From assembly GCA_902518705.1 (NCBI GenBank), contig CABYHW010000006.1, positions 1-60,846 of the forward strand: a stretch of 60,846 bases of DNA, in the 5' to 3' direction. The notes beneath the pieces are model-generated. The model ran no database searches and was not told the DNA's origin. It was given only the letters and a program-made list of their open reading frames with translations. Position 1 is the first letter of the stretch; each line of letters begins with the position of its first letter. Positions 32,683 to 40,628 of this stretch are shown here, one piece after another. Made by a program: the position numbers and the translations under genes. This stretch comes from an uncultured Alphaproteobacteria bacterium (GTDB lineage: Bacteria; Pseudomonadota; Alphaproteobacteria; HIMB59; GCA-002718135).

Positions 32683-34314
32683 ATGAGTAATTTTGATACA
32701 AACTTAGATAAAAATTCAGCCAATTTTGTCCCATTATCACCGTTAAGTTTTATTACTCGCGTAAAAGATATTTATCCAAACTATGACTCTTTAGTTTATG
32801 GAAATAGAAGTTACACTTGGCTTGAAACCTATAATCGATGTACCAAATTTGCTAGTGCTTTAGCAAAAAAAGGAATTACAAAAGGAAGTACCGTTTCAAT
32901 TATAGCTGCAAATACTCCAGAATTATTCGAAGCACATTATTCTATTCCAATGACTGGTGGTGTTATTAATACGATCAATACCAGACTTGATGCAGAAACA
33001 ATTGCCTATATTCTAGATCATAGTGATGCAAAACTTCTTATAACTGATACTCAATTTTCACCTACAATGAAAAAAGCTTTAAAAATATATGGGAAGAATA
33101 TTCCTATTATTGACATTCATGATGATCAGGCAGTCTTTAAAGATGGTGAGGGTGAACAAATTGGAGAAATGACATATGAAGAGTTTTTACAAACGGGTGA
33201 TGACAATTATAATTGGTCTTTACCTGAAGATGAATGGCAAGCAATATCACTAAGCTATACATCAGGCACAACTGGTAAACCAAAAGGTGTTGTGTATCAC
33301 CACCGTGGATCATATTTAATGTCAACAGGAAGTGTTACTGCATGGAACATGCCTAATAAATTAACATTTCTTTATACAGTTCCAATGTTCCACTGTAACG
33401 GATGGGGTTATCCTTGGACAGCTGCTTTAATACATGCAAAGATTATTTGCTGCAGATATATTGTTGCAAAAGATATTTATAATTTAATTGATAAATATAA
33501 AGTAACTCATTTTGGAGGCGCTCCTATAGTTTTAAGTTTAATTGCTAACGCAGATGAGAAAGATAAAAAAGAAATAAATCATAAAGTATACGTATTAACT
33601 GCTGGAGCTCCACCAACGAGTGCAATTCTTGAAAAGATGGATAACTTAGGTTTTGAAGTTATGCATGTATATGGGTTAACTGAAACATATGGCCATATTC
33701 TTCAATGCGCTTGGAATGAAGAATGGGAATCACAATCTAAATCTGAAAAAGCTGATATTAAAGCAAGACAAGGTGTTCGTTATCCAAATACTGAAGAAGT
33801 TTGTGTCGCAGATCCGGAGACCTATGAAAAAGTTCCAATGGATGGAGAAACCATGGGAGAGATTTTAATTCGAGGAAATGTTGTAATGAAAGGATATTAC
33901 AAAAATAAAGAGGCGACTGAAACATCCATGAAAAAAGGATGGTTTCACTCTGGTGATTTAGCTGTTGTCTATCCAGATGGATATATTCAAATAAAAGATA
34001 GATCGAAAGATATTATAATTTCTGGTGGAGAAAATATTTCATCTGTGGAAGTGGAAAATGTTGTTGCAAAACATCCAGCTGTTTCCTTGGTTGCAGTAGT
34101 CGCCAAACCAGATGAGAAGTGGGGTGAAACACCTTGTGCTTTTGTAGAATTAGCACCAGGAAAAAATGCCACAGAAGAGGATATAATTCAGTTTTGCAAA
34201 GAAAATATGGCTGGATTTAAAAGACCAAAGCATGTAATCTTTGGTGAATTACCAAAAACTTCAACTGGGAAGATACAAAAGTTTGAATTAAGAACAAAAG
34301 CAAAGGAGTTATAA
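32683..34314 (+). CDS. acyl-CoA synthetase (AMP-binding; medium-chain or DmdB-like)
   Basis: Activates a carboxylic acid to its CoA thioester through an acyl-adenylate. 543 aa. The P-loop SYTSGTTGKPKG is at 191-202, VYGLTETYG is the A5 motif, SGDLAV is A7, and the catalytic lysine is Lys530 in TSTGKIQK. YTSGTTGKPKGVVYHHRG resembles AlkK/DmdB-type ligases for medium-chain or methylthiopropionate substrates. Exact substrate is unknown. AGGAGA precedes the start. Its stop overlaps the next gene's ATG by one base, so the two are coupled. Confidence 0.88.
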   Translation: MSNFDTNLDKNSANFVPLSPLSFITRVKDIYPNYDSLVYGNRSYTWLETYNRCTKFASALAKKGITKGSTVSIIAANTPELFEAHYSIPMTGGVINTINTRLDAETIAYILDHSDAKLLITDTQFSPTMKKALKIYGKNIPIIDIHDDQAVFKDGEGEQIGEMTYEEFLQTGDDNYNWSLPEDEWQAISLSYTSGTTGKPKGVVYHHRGSYLMSTGSVTAWNMPNKLTFLYTVPMFHCNGWGYPWTAALIHAKIICCRYIVAKDIYNLIDKYKVTHFGGAPIVLSLIANADEKDKKEINHKVYVLTAGAPPTSAILEKMDNLGFEVMHVYGLTETYGHILQCAWNEEWESQSKSEKADIKARQGVRYPNTEEVCVADPETYEKVPMDGETMGEILIRGNVVMKGYYKNKEATETSMKKGWFHSGDLAVVYPDGYIQIKDRSKDIIISGGENISSVEVENVVAKHPAVSLVAVVAKPDEKWGETPCAFVELAPGKNATEEDIIQFCKENMAGFKRPKHVIFGELPKTSTGKIQKFELRTKAKEL

Positions 34315-35624
34315 TGGATCCAAAAACTTATAAATTTGACACACTAAGTCTACATGCTGGTTATCAACCAAGTAAAAATGCTGGCTCAAGACAAGTACCA
34401 ATTTATCAAACAACTTCATATATGTTTGATGATGTTGATCATGCGGCAGCACTGTTTAATTTAGAAAGAGGTGGTCATATTTATAGTCGTATGTCCAACC
34501 CAACAGTACAAGTCCTAGAAGAAAGAGTTTGTGCACTTGAAGGGGGAACAGCTGCTCTTGCAACCGCATCTGGAATGAGTGCAATATTTTTAACTATTAT
34601 GACTCTTTGTAACGCTGGTGATCACATGGTTGTCTCTTCTCAGCTTTACGGTGGAACGGTAAATTTATTTAGATTAACACTTCCAAAGTTTGGTATTAAA
34701 ACAACTTTTGTAAAACCAAGAGATACAGAAGGTTTTAAAAAAGCTATTCAGCCAAATACTAAAGGTATTTTTGGTGAGCTTGTTGGTAATCCAGGTAATG
34801 AACTAATGAACATGCCTGAAGTTTCAAACATAGCAAAAGAAGCAGGTATCCCACTAATAATTGATAGTACTTATCAAACTCCTTATTTGTGTAGACCTTT
34901 TGAACACGGAGCTGACCTTGTTGTACACTCACTAACTAAATGGATGAGTGGGAATGGTTCTTCTATGGCAGGAATATTAGTTGAAGGTGGAACTTTTGAT
35001 TGGATGCAAAATGATAAGTTTCCTTCTATGACAGAACCTTATGAGGGCTATCATGGATTATCATTTGCAGAAGAATTTGGTCCAACAGCTTTTACAATGA
35101 TGGCAAGAGCTGAGGGTATGAGAGATATGGGGCCTTGTTTAGCACCACAAAATGCATGGAATATTTTACATGGGTTAGAAACTCTCTCTCTTCGAATGGA
35201 AAAACATTGTTCTAATGCTTTGAAAATGGTTGAGTATTTATCAAATCATGAGAGTGTTGCTTGGGTTTCACATGCTAGCGCACCAGGACATCCAGATAAA
35301 GAGCTAGCAGAAAAAATTCTACCTAAGGGTACGGGGTCAATGATCGCCTTTGGAATTAAAGGTGGCAAGGAGGCTGGAGCTGCATTTATTAACAATGTTA
35401 AACTTGCATCTCATTTAGCAAATGTAGGTGATGCGAGAACACTAGTTATACACCCAGCATCTGCAACGCACTCACAAATGGATGAGGCAACTTTAAAATT
35501 TGCTGGATTATCTCATGATATGATTAGATTATCTGTTGGCTTAGAAGACTTTGAAGATATTGTAAACGATTTTGAAGATGGATTCAGAGCAGCAAAAAAA
35601 CCTCGTTTAGTAGCAAACAAATAA
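34314..35624 (+). CDS. metY: O-acetylhomoserine (thiol)-lyase / Cys-Met metabolism PLP enzyme
   Basis: Gamma-replacement enzyme using O-acetylhomoserine with sulfide or methanethiol. 436 aa, the length of MetY rather than MetB/MetC. N-terminal TLSLHAGYQPS and YSRMSNPTVQVLEERVCALEGG are typical. The PLP lysine is Lys209 in VVHSLTKW, and C-terminal HPASATHSQM is intact. The motif before the lysine reads DSTYQTPYLCRP where most MetY have D-N-T-F-A-T-P, a mild deviation. It is embedded between an acyl-CoA ligase and an alpha/beta hydrolase rather than near metX. Confidence 0.88.
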   Translation: MDPKTYKFDTLSLHAGYQPSKNAGSRQVPIYQTTSYMFDDVDHAAALFNLERGGHIYSRMSNPTVQVLEERVCALEGGTAALATASGMSAIFLTIMTLCNAGDHMVVSSQLYGGTVNLFRLTLPKFGIKTTFVKPRDTEGFKKAIQPNTKGIFGELVGNPGNELMNMPEVSNIAKEAGIPLIIDSTYQTPYLCRPFEHGADLVVHSLTKWMSGNGSSMAGILVEGGTFDWMQNDKFPSMTEPYEGYHGLSFAEEFGPTAFTMMARAEGMRDMGPCLAPQNAWNILHGLETLSLRMEKHCSNALKMVEYLSNHESVAWVSHASAPGHPDKELAEKILPKGTGSMIAFGIKGGKEAGAAFINNVKLASHLANVGDARTLVIHPASATHSQMDEATLKFAGLSHDMIRLSVGLEDFEDIVNDFEDGFRAAKKPRLVANK

Positions 35625-36440
35625 ATGAAGTTTAAAGTTCGCGGTATTGATACGTTTGCCTCCACTGGAGGCAGACCTTTTGATAAAAATAAACCTCTTA
35701 TTATATTTGTACATGGTAGTGGACTAAGTCACATGGTCTGGGTTTTACAAACACGCTACTTTGCATTTCGTGGATACAGCGTTTTAGCTGTTGATTTACC
35801 AGGTCACGGATTATCTTCTGGTGAGAGTTTAAAAACTATTGAAGAAATGGGAAACTGGGTTGGTGATGTAATTGGAGCAGTTGGATGTAAAGAAGCTTCA
35901 CTAGTTGGACATTCTCAAGGATGTCTTGTAACAATGGAATGTGTTGCACAACATCCAGAAAAAATTAAAACGTTAACTCTTATGGGTGGCGCATCTGCAA
36001 TTCCAATGAACCCTGAATTATTAAGGCTTGCTGAAGAGAGTAATCCTAAGGCTGTTGATCTTATGATGGATTTTGCGCACGGTCCAGCAGGACATTTTGG
36101 CGGTCATCCTGTTCCCGGTTTATATCACCTAAATGTTGGCTCTATGATTGTTCAAAATAAAGAAATTAAAGATACCTTAGGTGTGGATTTTAGAGCATGC
36201 GATGATTATAAAAACGGACCTGATATTGCTAAAAAATTAGATTTACCAACTCTTTCTATATTAGGTGCACAAGATAGAATGTGCCGTTTAAAAGATGGAA
36301 AAATTCTTGCTGATTATATTAAAGGCTCGGAAGTAAAGATTATTGAAGATTGTGGTCATATGATGCTCCTTGAAGAAGCAGATCAAACATTAGAAATTCT
36401 AAAGAAATTTATAGCCGAACATTATCCTTTACCCAGTTAG
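35625..36440 (+). CDS. alpha/beta hydrolase
   Basis: 271 aa esterase- or thioesterase-like protein. Oxyanion region FVHGSGLSHMVW, nucleophile Ser97 in VGHSQGC, acid probably in LGAQDRM, and catalytic His about 245 in EDCGHMMLLEE. It begins on the base after the metY stop, so it is in the same operon as the ligase and the beta-oxidation fusion. A thioester hydrolase or C-C hydrolase acting on the product of that set is plausible, but the substrate is not evident. Confidence 0.85.
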   Translation: MKFKVRGIDTFASTGGRPFDKNKPLIIFVHGSGLSHMVWVLQTRYFAFRGYSVLAVDLPGHGLSSGESLKTIEEMGNWVGDVIGAVGCKEASLVGHSQGCLVTMECVAQHPEKIKTLTLMGGASAIPMNPELLRLAEESNPKAVDLMMDFAHGPAGHFGGHPVPGLYHLNVGSMIVQNKEIKDTLGVDFRACDDYKNGPDIAKKLDLPTLSILGAQDRMCRLKDGKILADYIKGSEVKIIEDCGHMMLLEEADQTLEILKKFIAEHYPLPS

Positions 36441-36479
36441 TAAATTTTAAAAAATTTTTAGATATTGATATTTCTGCTA

Positions 36480-36662
36480 TTACTGATTTTCTTCTTTATC
36501 AGGCCTTGTAAGCTCTTCAAGTTTACGCATTTCCTCTTCCATTTTAAGCTTTTCTTGCTCTTCACGTTTCTTTTTACGTTCCTCAGCCTTCATTTTTAGT
36601 TTAAGCTCTTTCTGCATTTTGCGGTCTCCCGCTTTAGATTTGTGATTAAAGTGAATGCCCAT
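36480..36662 (-). CDS. small highly charged coiled-coil protein, unknown
   Basis: 60 aa; not recognised with certainty. N-terminal MGIHFNHKSKAGDRKMQKE is followed by an almost uninterrupted Lys/Glu/Arg helix, and the end is acidic. Such short basic proteins beginning MG...KSKAGDRKxQKE occur in alphaproteobacteria without assigned function. The coding potential rests on that resemblance and on the convergent position filling the gap after the hydrolase. Confidence 0.5.
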   Translation of the reverse strand: MGIHFNHKSKAGDRKMQKELKLKMKAEERKKKREEQEKLKMEEEMRKLEELTRPDKEENQ

Positions 36663-36716
36663 ATAAACCTGTCAACTATATACTAAATATTATAAAATTT
36701 TTCTAGAGTCTAAATC

Positions 36717-36911
36717 CTAATTTCTTGCCAGCCAGACAATTAAAACAAAAACAAATATAGCTATAGCTTGAAAAAGTACTCTTAAACGCATTAGCTTATT
36801 ACTATGATTTTTATTAAGCTTTCCATTTACTGCCATGGCTATAACACCAATAACTACGACTGCTAGAGTTGCAGCCATAAATAAAACTAGTACTATCTGC
36901 ATTGTACCCAT
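36717..36911 (-). CDS. twin-transmembrane / HIG1-domain small protein
   Basis: 64 aa with two hydrophobic helices (about 4-26 and 44-62) joined by a basic loop (NGKLNKNHSNKLMRLRVLFQ), the pattern of HIG1-type respirasome proteins and of bacterial twin-TM proteins. The start was taken at MGTMQIVLVL; longer in-frame starts (to 36977) would cross into the divergent esterase gene. A role in cytochrome oxidase assembly is known for HIG1 relatives but is only an inference here. Confidence 0.7.
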   Translation of the reverse strand: MGTMQIVLVLFMAATLAVVVIGVIAMAVNGKLNKNHSNKLMRLRVLFQAIAIFVFVLIVWLARN

Positions 36912-36969
36912 ATATTTATCTATATAAAACTTTTCTTGAATGAAGCAAGAATTCATACATAAGGTCATT

Positions 36970-37644
36970 ATGGACAATATATTATTAGGCCCATCAATAT
37001 CAAAACACGATAAACCTAAGAAATTAATGGTAATGCTTCATGGTTATGGTGATAATGCTGCTAATTTTATTCATTTAGCAGAACCTTTAGACCAAGATGA
37101 ATGGGGAATGCACTATGTAGCTTTAAATGCACCAAGTATTATGCCGGGCAATCCAATGGGTTATCAATGGTTTGATTTATATCTGAACGGTGTTTATATT
37201 TCTGATGTTGGTCCAAAAGAATTTGAAAATGTTAGAAATTTAATAAATGAAAATGTTAAAAAAATTTCTAATACAATATCTCTGCTTACAAATGATTTAA
37301 ACATTGAGATGGGTGATTGTTTTGTTATGGGCTTTTCCCAAGGAGGAATAATGGCGTTTGAATTGGGTAAATCTCTAAATAAAAAATTAGCTGGCATAGC
37401 AATTATTTCTTCAAGAATAATTTCAAGAGAATTTGTTCCTACAAATTCATTTTTAGAAACACCAATATTTATTTCACATGGTGGACTAGATAATGTACTA
37501 CCTGTTTCTAATTTTAATCAATCAGTTGAAATTCTAAAAAATTATAATTTAAAATTTGAATCTCACCTTTTACCAAATGATGAGCATACTATGTCGCAAG
37601 AAACAATAACTTTATTCCAAAATTTTATTAAAAAAAATATTTAA
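36970..37644 (+). CDS. phospholipase/carboxylesterase family hydrolase
   Basis: 224 aa alpha/beta hydrolase of the YpfH/EstB esterase group. VMLHGYGDNAANF holds the oxyanion hole, the nucleophile Ser is in GFSQGGIMAFELG, and the C-terminal ISHGGLDNVLPV and LPNDEHTMS supply the acid and histidine. The start at MDNILLG (36970) was chosen over one 30 bp upstream, which adds a non-family tail and crowds the divergent HIG1-like gene. Confidence 0.85.
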   Translation: MDNILLGPSISKHDKPKKLMVMLHGYGDNAANFIHLAEPLDQDEWGMHYVALNAPSIMPGNPMGYQWFDLYLNGVYISDVGPKEFENVRNLINENVKKISNTISLLTNDLNIEMGDCFVMGFSQGGIMAFELGKSLNKKLAGIAIISSRIISREFVPTNSFLETPIFISHGGLDNVLPVSNFNQSVEILKNYNLKFESHLLPNDEHTMSQETITLFQNFIKKNI

Positions 37645-37664
37645 AGTAATCGAATCTTAATATT

Positions 37665-37685
37665 ATATTATTATCTTAATAATAT
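37665..37685. other. Perfect 9-bp AT-only hairpin
   Basis: ATATTATTA and its exact reverse complement TAATAATAT are separated by TCT in the 64 bp between the esterase and the HNH gene. Without G-C pairs it is too weak to call a terminator; it may be chance in AT-rich DNA. Confidence 0.3.
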
Positions 37686-37708
37686 GACTTGGGTGAGTAA
37701 AAACTAAA

Positions 37709-38263
37709 ATGAGTACTGCAGAAAATCCAGCTTTGGTTCTTAATGCTGATTTTCGACCACTATCCTATTACCCACTTTCCTTATGCTCATGGCAAGATGC
37801 TATTAAAGCCGTTTTTCTTGAAAGAGTTTCAGTGATTGAAAATTATGAGCATGAAGTTCATTCTCCAAATCTTACTTTTAAGTTACCAAGTGTAATTGCA
37901 CTTAAAGATTATGTAACGCCTCAAAGAAGACCTGCATTCACTCGTTTTAATGTATTTTTAAGAGATAATTTTACTTGCCAGTATTGTACTAATCGTTTCC
38001 CTGCTAATGAACTAACATTTGATCATTTAGTGCCTAAATGCTTAAATGGTAAAACTACATGGGAGAACGTAGTTTCTGCTTGTACGTCCTGTAATTTAAA
38101 AAAGGGAAGAAAATTAATTCACAATACAGATATGAAACTTTTTAAAAAACCCCTTCGACCATCATCAATTCAATTACAAAACAATGGTAGGAATTTTCCA
38201 CCAAATTTTTTGCATGAAACTTGGAGAGATTATTTATACTGGGATACAGAATTAGAAAATTAA
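37709..38263 (+). CDS. HNH endonuclease family protein
   Basis: 184 aa. Zinc-finger HNH nuclease core with Cys90-x2-Cys93 (FTCQYC), Asp105-His106 (FDHLVPK), Asn120 and Cys125-x2-Cys128 (CTSCN). The N-terminus PALVLNADFRPLSYYPLSLCSWQDA is very typical of a widely conserved single-copy HNH protein in alphaproteobacteria, so it is probably a core gene and not a phage enzyme. It is unrelated to the HNH protein at 40.6 kb beyond the nuclease motif. Confidence 0.88.
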   Translation: MSTAENPALVLNADFRPLSYYPLSLCSWQDAIKAVFLERVSVIENYEHEVHSPNLTFKLPSVIALKDYVTPQRRPAFTRFNVFLRDNFTCQYCTNRFPANELTFDHLVPKCLNGKTTWENVVSACTSCNLKKGRKLIHNTDMKLFKKPLRPSSIQLQNNGRNFPPNFLHETWRDYLYWDTELEN

Positions 38264-38829
38264 ATTTTTTTTGAGATAGCAATTGCTGTTTTACATCCAA
38301 GTTCAATTACTTTTGACATAATTTTATAACCCGGAGCATTTTCTGCATCATGCTCTATTCCAATATCATGGTGTTCTAGTTCATCATCTCGGAATTTAGA
38401 AATTGTTTTTTTTAAATCTTTGTGATCATCGCCTAAAAGATCCAATTGTTCTTGATAATGTTCGCCAATAACTTTTTCAACAGCAACTGTACATGCCATT
38501 GCAGCTTTTTCACCCATTAAAGCAGTTGATGCTCCAAGTGCATAACCAGCAACATTCCATAATGGTAGTAGAGCAGTTGGTCTAACACGGTGTTCTAATA
38601 TTAATTCGTTAAACTTATCTATGTGTTCTTGCTCCTGATCAGCCATATGTTGAATTGTCTTTCCAAGTTTTGAGCTTTTTCCAAATATTGCAATTTGACC
38701 ATCATAAATTCTGGTAGCTCCATATTCACCAGCATGATCAACTCTTATAATTTCTTCTAAAACTTCTCGATGTGTTGTTTTACCAGATGAAGAATTTTTT
38801 TTAGATTCCCTTTTCTTTTTTAAAGCCAT
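38260..38829 (-). CDS. coq7: demethoxyubiquinone hydroxylase, COQ7 family
   Basis: Di-iron monooxygenase for the C6 hydroxylation step of ubiquinone synthesis, replacing the flavin enzyme UbiF of E. coli. The iron ligands are visible as Glu in RVDHAGEYGA, EQEH, then EKVIGEHYQEQ and ELEHHD. The core is a four-helix bundle. About 189 aa with start at MALKKKR. The alternative ATG 24 bp upstream lies deeper in the dsbB-like gene; even the chosen start overlaps that gene by 29 bp. The basic N-terminal tail is variable in the family. Confidence 0.9.
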   Translation of the reverse strand: MALKKKRESKKNSSSGKTTHREVLEEIIRVDHAGEYGATRIYDGQIAIFGKSSKLGKTIQHMADQEQEHIDKFNELILEHRVRPTALLPLWNVAGYALGASTALMGEKAAMACTVAVEKVIGEHYQEQLDLLGDDHKDLKKTISKFRDDELEHHDIGIEHDAENAPGYKIMSKVIELGCKTAIAISKKI

Positions 38830-39295
38830 TATTTCTATATAAATAAATAGCATTAAAAATAAAAATAACTAGTAAAACAAGTGTATTAATTGAAGCAGCA
38901 GAAATTCCAAAAAAACTCCAAATTACTTCATCGCAACTGATCACTTGCTTTGATAATATCTGCGCTTTAAGATCTGAAGCACTCTTACTGCTTGTCAGCA
39001 TTGCTGAACAACCTGCTGGTCCCTTAAGAATATTGTTTTCAACTCCAACATGCCATATAGAATAAAAAAGTCCGTAAACAGATGCAAATTGAATTACAAC
39101 GTAAAGCCAAATTTTATTTAAATTTTTCAATAAAAATATGAAGACTAAACATATTAAAATTAAATAATAAGGATGTCTTTGCTTTAAACATAATTCACAC
39201 GGCTGAAGATTAAAAAAATATTCTGCAACTAATGCTGATGATATTGAGACAAACGAAATTACAAATAAAAGCTTGTTCCAATTACGAATTATCAT
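38801..39295 (-). CDS. dsbB: disulfide bond formation protein B family
   Basis: Inner-membrane quinone-linked oxidase that reoxidises DsbA-like proteins. 164 aa, four hydrophobic segments. The first periplasmic cysteine pair is Cys33/Cys36 in PCELCLKQRHPYY, and a second pair lies in GPAGCSAM and VISCDEV. The stop of the upstream yqaA-type gene overlaps its ATG as ATGA, so the two are coupled. Confidence 0.88.
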   Translation of the reverse strand: MIIRNWNKLLFVISFVSISSALVAEYFFNLQPCELCLKQRHPYYLILICLVFIFLLKNLNKIWLYVVIQFASVYGLFYSIWHVGVENNILKGPAGCSAMLTSSKSASDLKAQILSKQVISCDEVIWSFFGISAASINTLVLLVIFIFNAIYLYRNNGFKKEKGI

Positions 39296-39876
39296 ATAAA
39301 TCTAATTATAAAAACACTTCCAACAAGTAAAATAAAAAACACAATAGTTAAAATATTAAAATATTTATCAATAATTAACTTAATTTTTTCACCAAAAAAA
39401 TACAGAAGTATTGATATCAAATAAAATCTTAATCCTCGTCCAATAATAGAAATAATAATAAATAAAAAAATATTTAGTCCAAATACACCACTCGCAATTG
39501 TAATAAACTTATATGGAAAGGGCGTTATACCTGCGCCTAAAACAATTAAAATACCAAATTCTTTGTAGTAATTTTCAAAAATACTAAAGGAATTCTCTAG
39601 ATGATAAAACTCAACAATATAAATACCTACTGAATTATAAAAAAAATATCCTATTGCATATCCTAGTATTCCACCAAGAACAGAAGAGATGGTGCAGATC
39701 AATGCATAAAATAAGGCTCTTGCTTTAGAAGCTAAAACCATTGGTATTAGAACTATATCAGGCGGAATTGGAAAAAATGAACTCTCTACAAATGAAATTA
39801 AACTTAAATACCACTTTGCATTTTTGTGCTCAGCTTTTTTTAATGTCCAATCATAGATATTTCTTAGAAAATTCAT
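39292..39876 (-). CDS. YqaA/DedA-family (VTT domain) membrane protein
   Basis: About 194 aa with several hydrophobic helices. The VTT pattern includes SLISFVESSFFPIPPDIVLIPMVLA, GGILGYAIGYFFY and GAGITPFPYKFITIASG. Roles in lipid or envelope homeostasis are known for the wider family. The reading frame continues 45 bp upstream to 39921, but that stretch is the 3' end of a tRNA-derived repeat, so the start at MNFLRNIYDW (39876) is preferred. Confidence 0.88.
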   Translation of the reverse strand: MNFLRNIYDWTLKKAEHKNAKWYLSLISFVESSFFPIPPDIVLIPMVLASKARALFYALICTISSVLGGILGYAIGYFFYNSVGIYIVEFYHLENSFSIFENYYKEFGILIVLGAGITPFPYKFITIASGVFGLNIFLFIIISIIGRGLRFYLISILLYFFGEKIKLIIDKYFNILTIVFFILLVGSVFIIRFI

Positions 39877-39887
39877 TGTAATTAACC

Positions 39888-39973
39888 TTGGTAGGAGTAG
39901 AGGGAATCGAACCCACACCACCGAAGTGACCGGATTTTGAATCCTTCAAATAAATCAACCCCATTAAACTCCT
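39888..39973 (-). pseudogene. decayed tRNA-Leu copy (3' half conserved)
   Basis: The 57 bp 39888-39944 match the 3' part of the intact tRNA-Leu at 41801-41857 with one mismatch and in the same orientation. Beyond that, the rest of the tRNA aligns without gaps but only about half the bases match, so the D-arm and acceptor 5' strand are destroyed. A 13-base identity returns at exactly the same offset (39992-40004 and 41905-41917), so the whole locus was duplicated. It cannot fold as a tRNA. Confidence 0.8.
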
Positions 39974-40048
39974 AGTTTAGCTTCTAAGTAATACTTGGTT
40001 TTTATAACTAAGTCTACGAGCTTGTTGCATAAAAATAAGATTGCAAGT

Positions 40049-40067
40049 CAACCACAGGGCAACTTTT
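40049..40067 (+). repeat. 19-bp direct repeat, left copy
   Basis: CAACCACAGGGCAACTTTT is identical to 41749-41767. It is GC-richer than its surroundings and lies between the tRNA remnant and the first cargo gene. A single copy of the inner unit ACAGGGCAAC is present here. Confidence 0.75.
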
Positions 40068-40133
40068 CTTAATCTCAATAATCTTATATTTTGAACTCTT
40101 AACAATATCTTTTCATAATGGTAAGGTATCCTA

Positions 40134-40616
40134 ATGAGATATTTTTCTTTAATTTTATTTATCTTTTTTTCTTTAAAGGTTTTTGCAGTAGATACAGATA
40201 AGCCAGTTTGGGAACAAGCTGATAAACTGTTTTGCGAAATGCATTATTTTAATGTTTGTCAAAATATGGAATGTTCTTCTCATGATTTCAGACAAGATAA
40301 AGGATCAACCAGAGCAATAACTATTAATTTTAAAACAAATGAAATCAAAGATTTGCAATATATGAGAGAAAGTAAAGTCAGAAATGATATGAATTTAGAT
40401 CAAAAAATTATTTCAAAGATATTCACAGAGTCAAAACCATATGGAAGAAAAGAGAGTGTTTTAATAGTACAACCAGAAAGATATGGGGGTAGCACCTTAT
40501 TCAAAATATTCTATCTAGGAGGTTCTTGGAATCTAGATAAGAGTGACTCAGGCTGGAATAACGAAACAAAAAAAAATATTTCAAGCTATACTAACTTTAG
40601 TTGTGTAAACGATTAA
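40134..40616 (+). CDS. secreted protein of unknown function
   Basis: 160 aa; not recognised. A clear signal peptide (MRYFSLILFIFFSLKVFA, about residues 1-18) predicts export. The mature part has cysteines in LFCEMH, NVCQNMECSS and FSCVND that could form disulfides in the periplasm, a beta-rich middle and the closing motif NISSYTNFSC. No membrane helix follows. It lies 12 bp before the HNH nuclease gene on the same strand, inside the tRNA-bounded island, so the two probably form an accessory operon. Confidence 0.65.
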   Translation: MRYFSLILFIFFSLKVFAVDTDKPVWEQADKLFCEMHYFNVCQNMECSSHDFRQDKGSTRAITINFKTNEIKDLQYMRESKVRNDMNLDQKIISKIFTESKPYGRKESVLIVQPERYGGSTLFKIFYLGGSWNLDKSDSGWNNETKKNISSYTNFSCVND

Positions 40617-40628
40617 ACATATTTAAAT

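Noticed and set aside
37665-37685. Rho-independent terminator after the esterase gene
   Set aside because: The stem has only A-T pairs and no following T run, so it is kept only as a low-confidence hairpin.
39877-39921. Longer N-terminus for the YqaA-like membrane protein (MVWVRFPLL...)
   Set aside because: The extra codons lie within the tRNA-derived repeat. MVWVRFPL-type peptides are a familiar artefact of translating tRNA 3' ends.
39889-39973. A second functional tRNA-Leu
   Set aside because: Only the 3' half is conserved. The acceptor 5' strand and D arm are lost, so it cannot fold.
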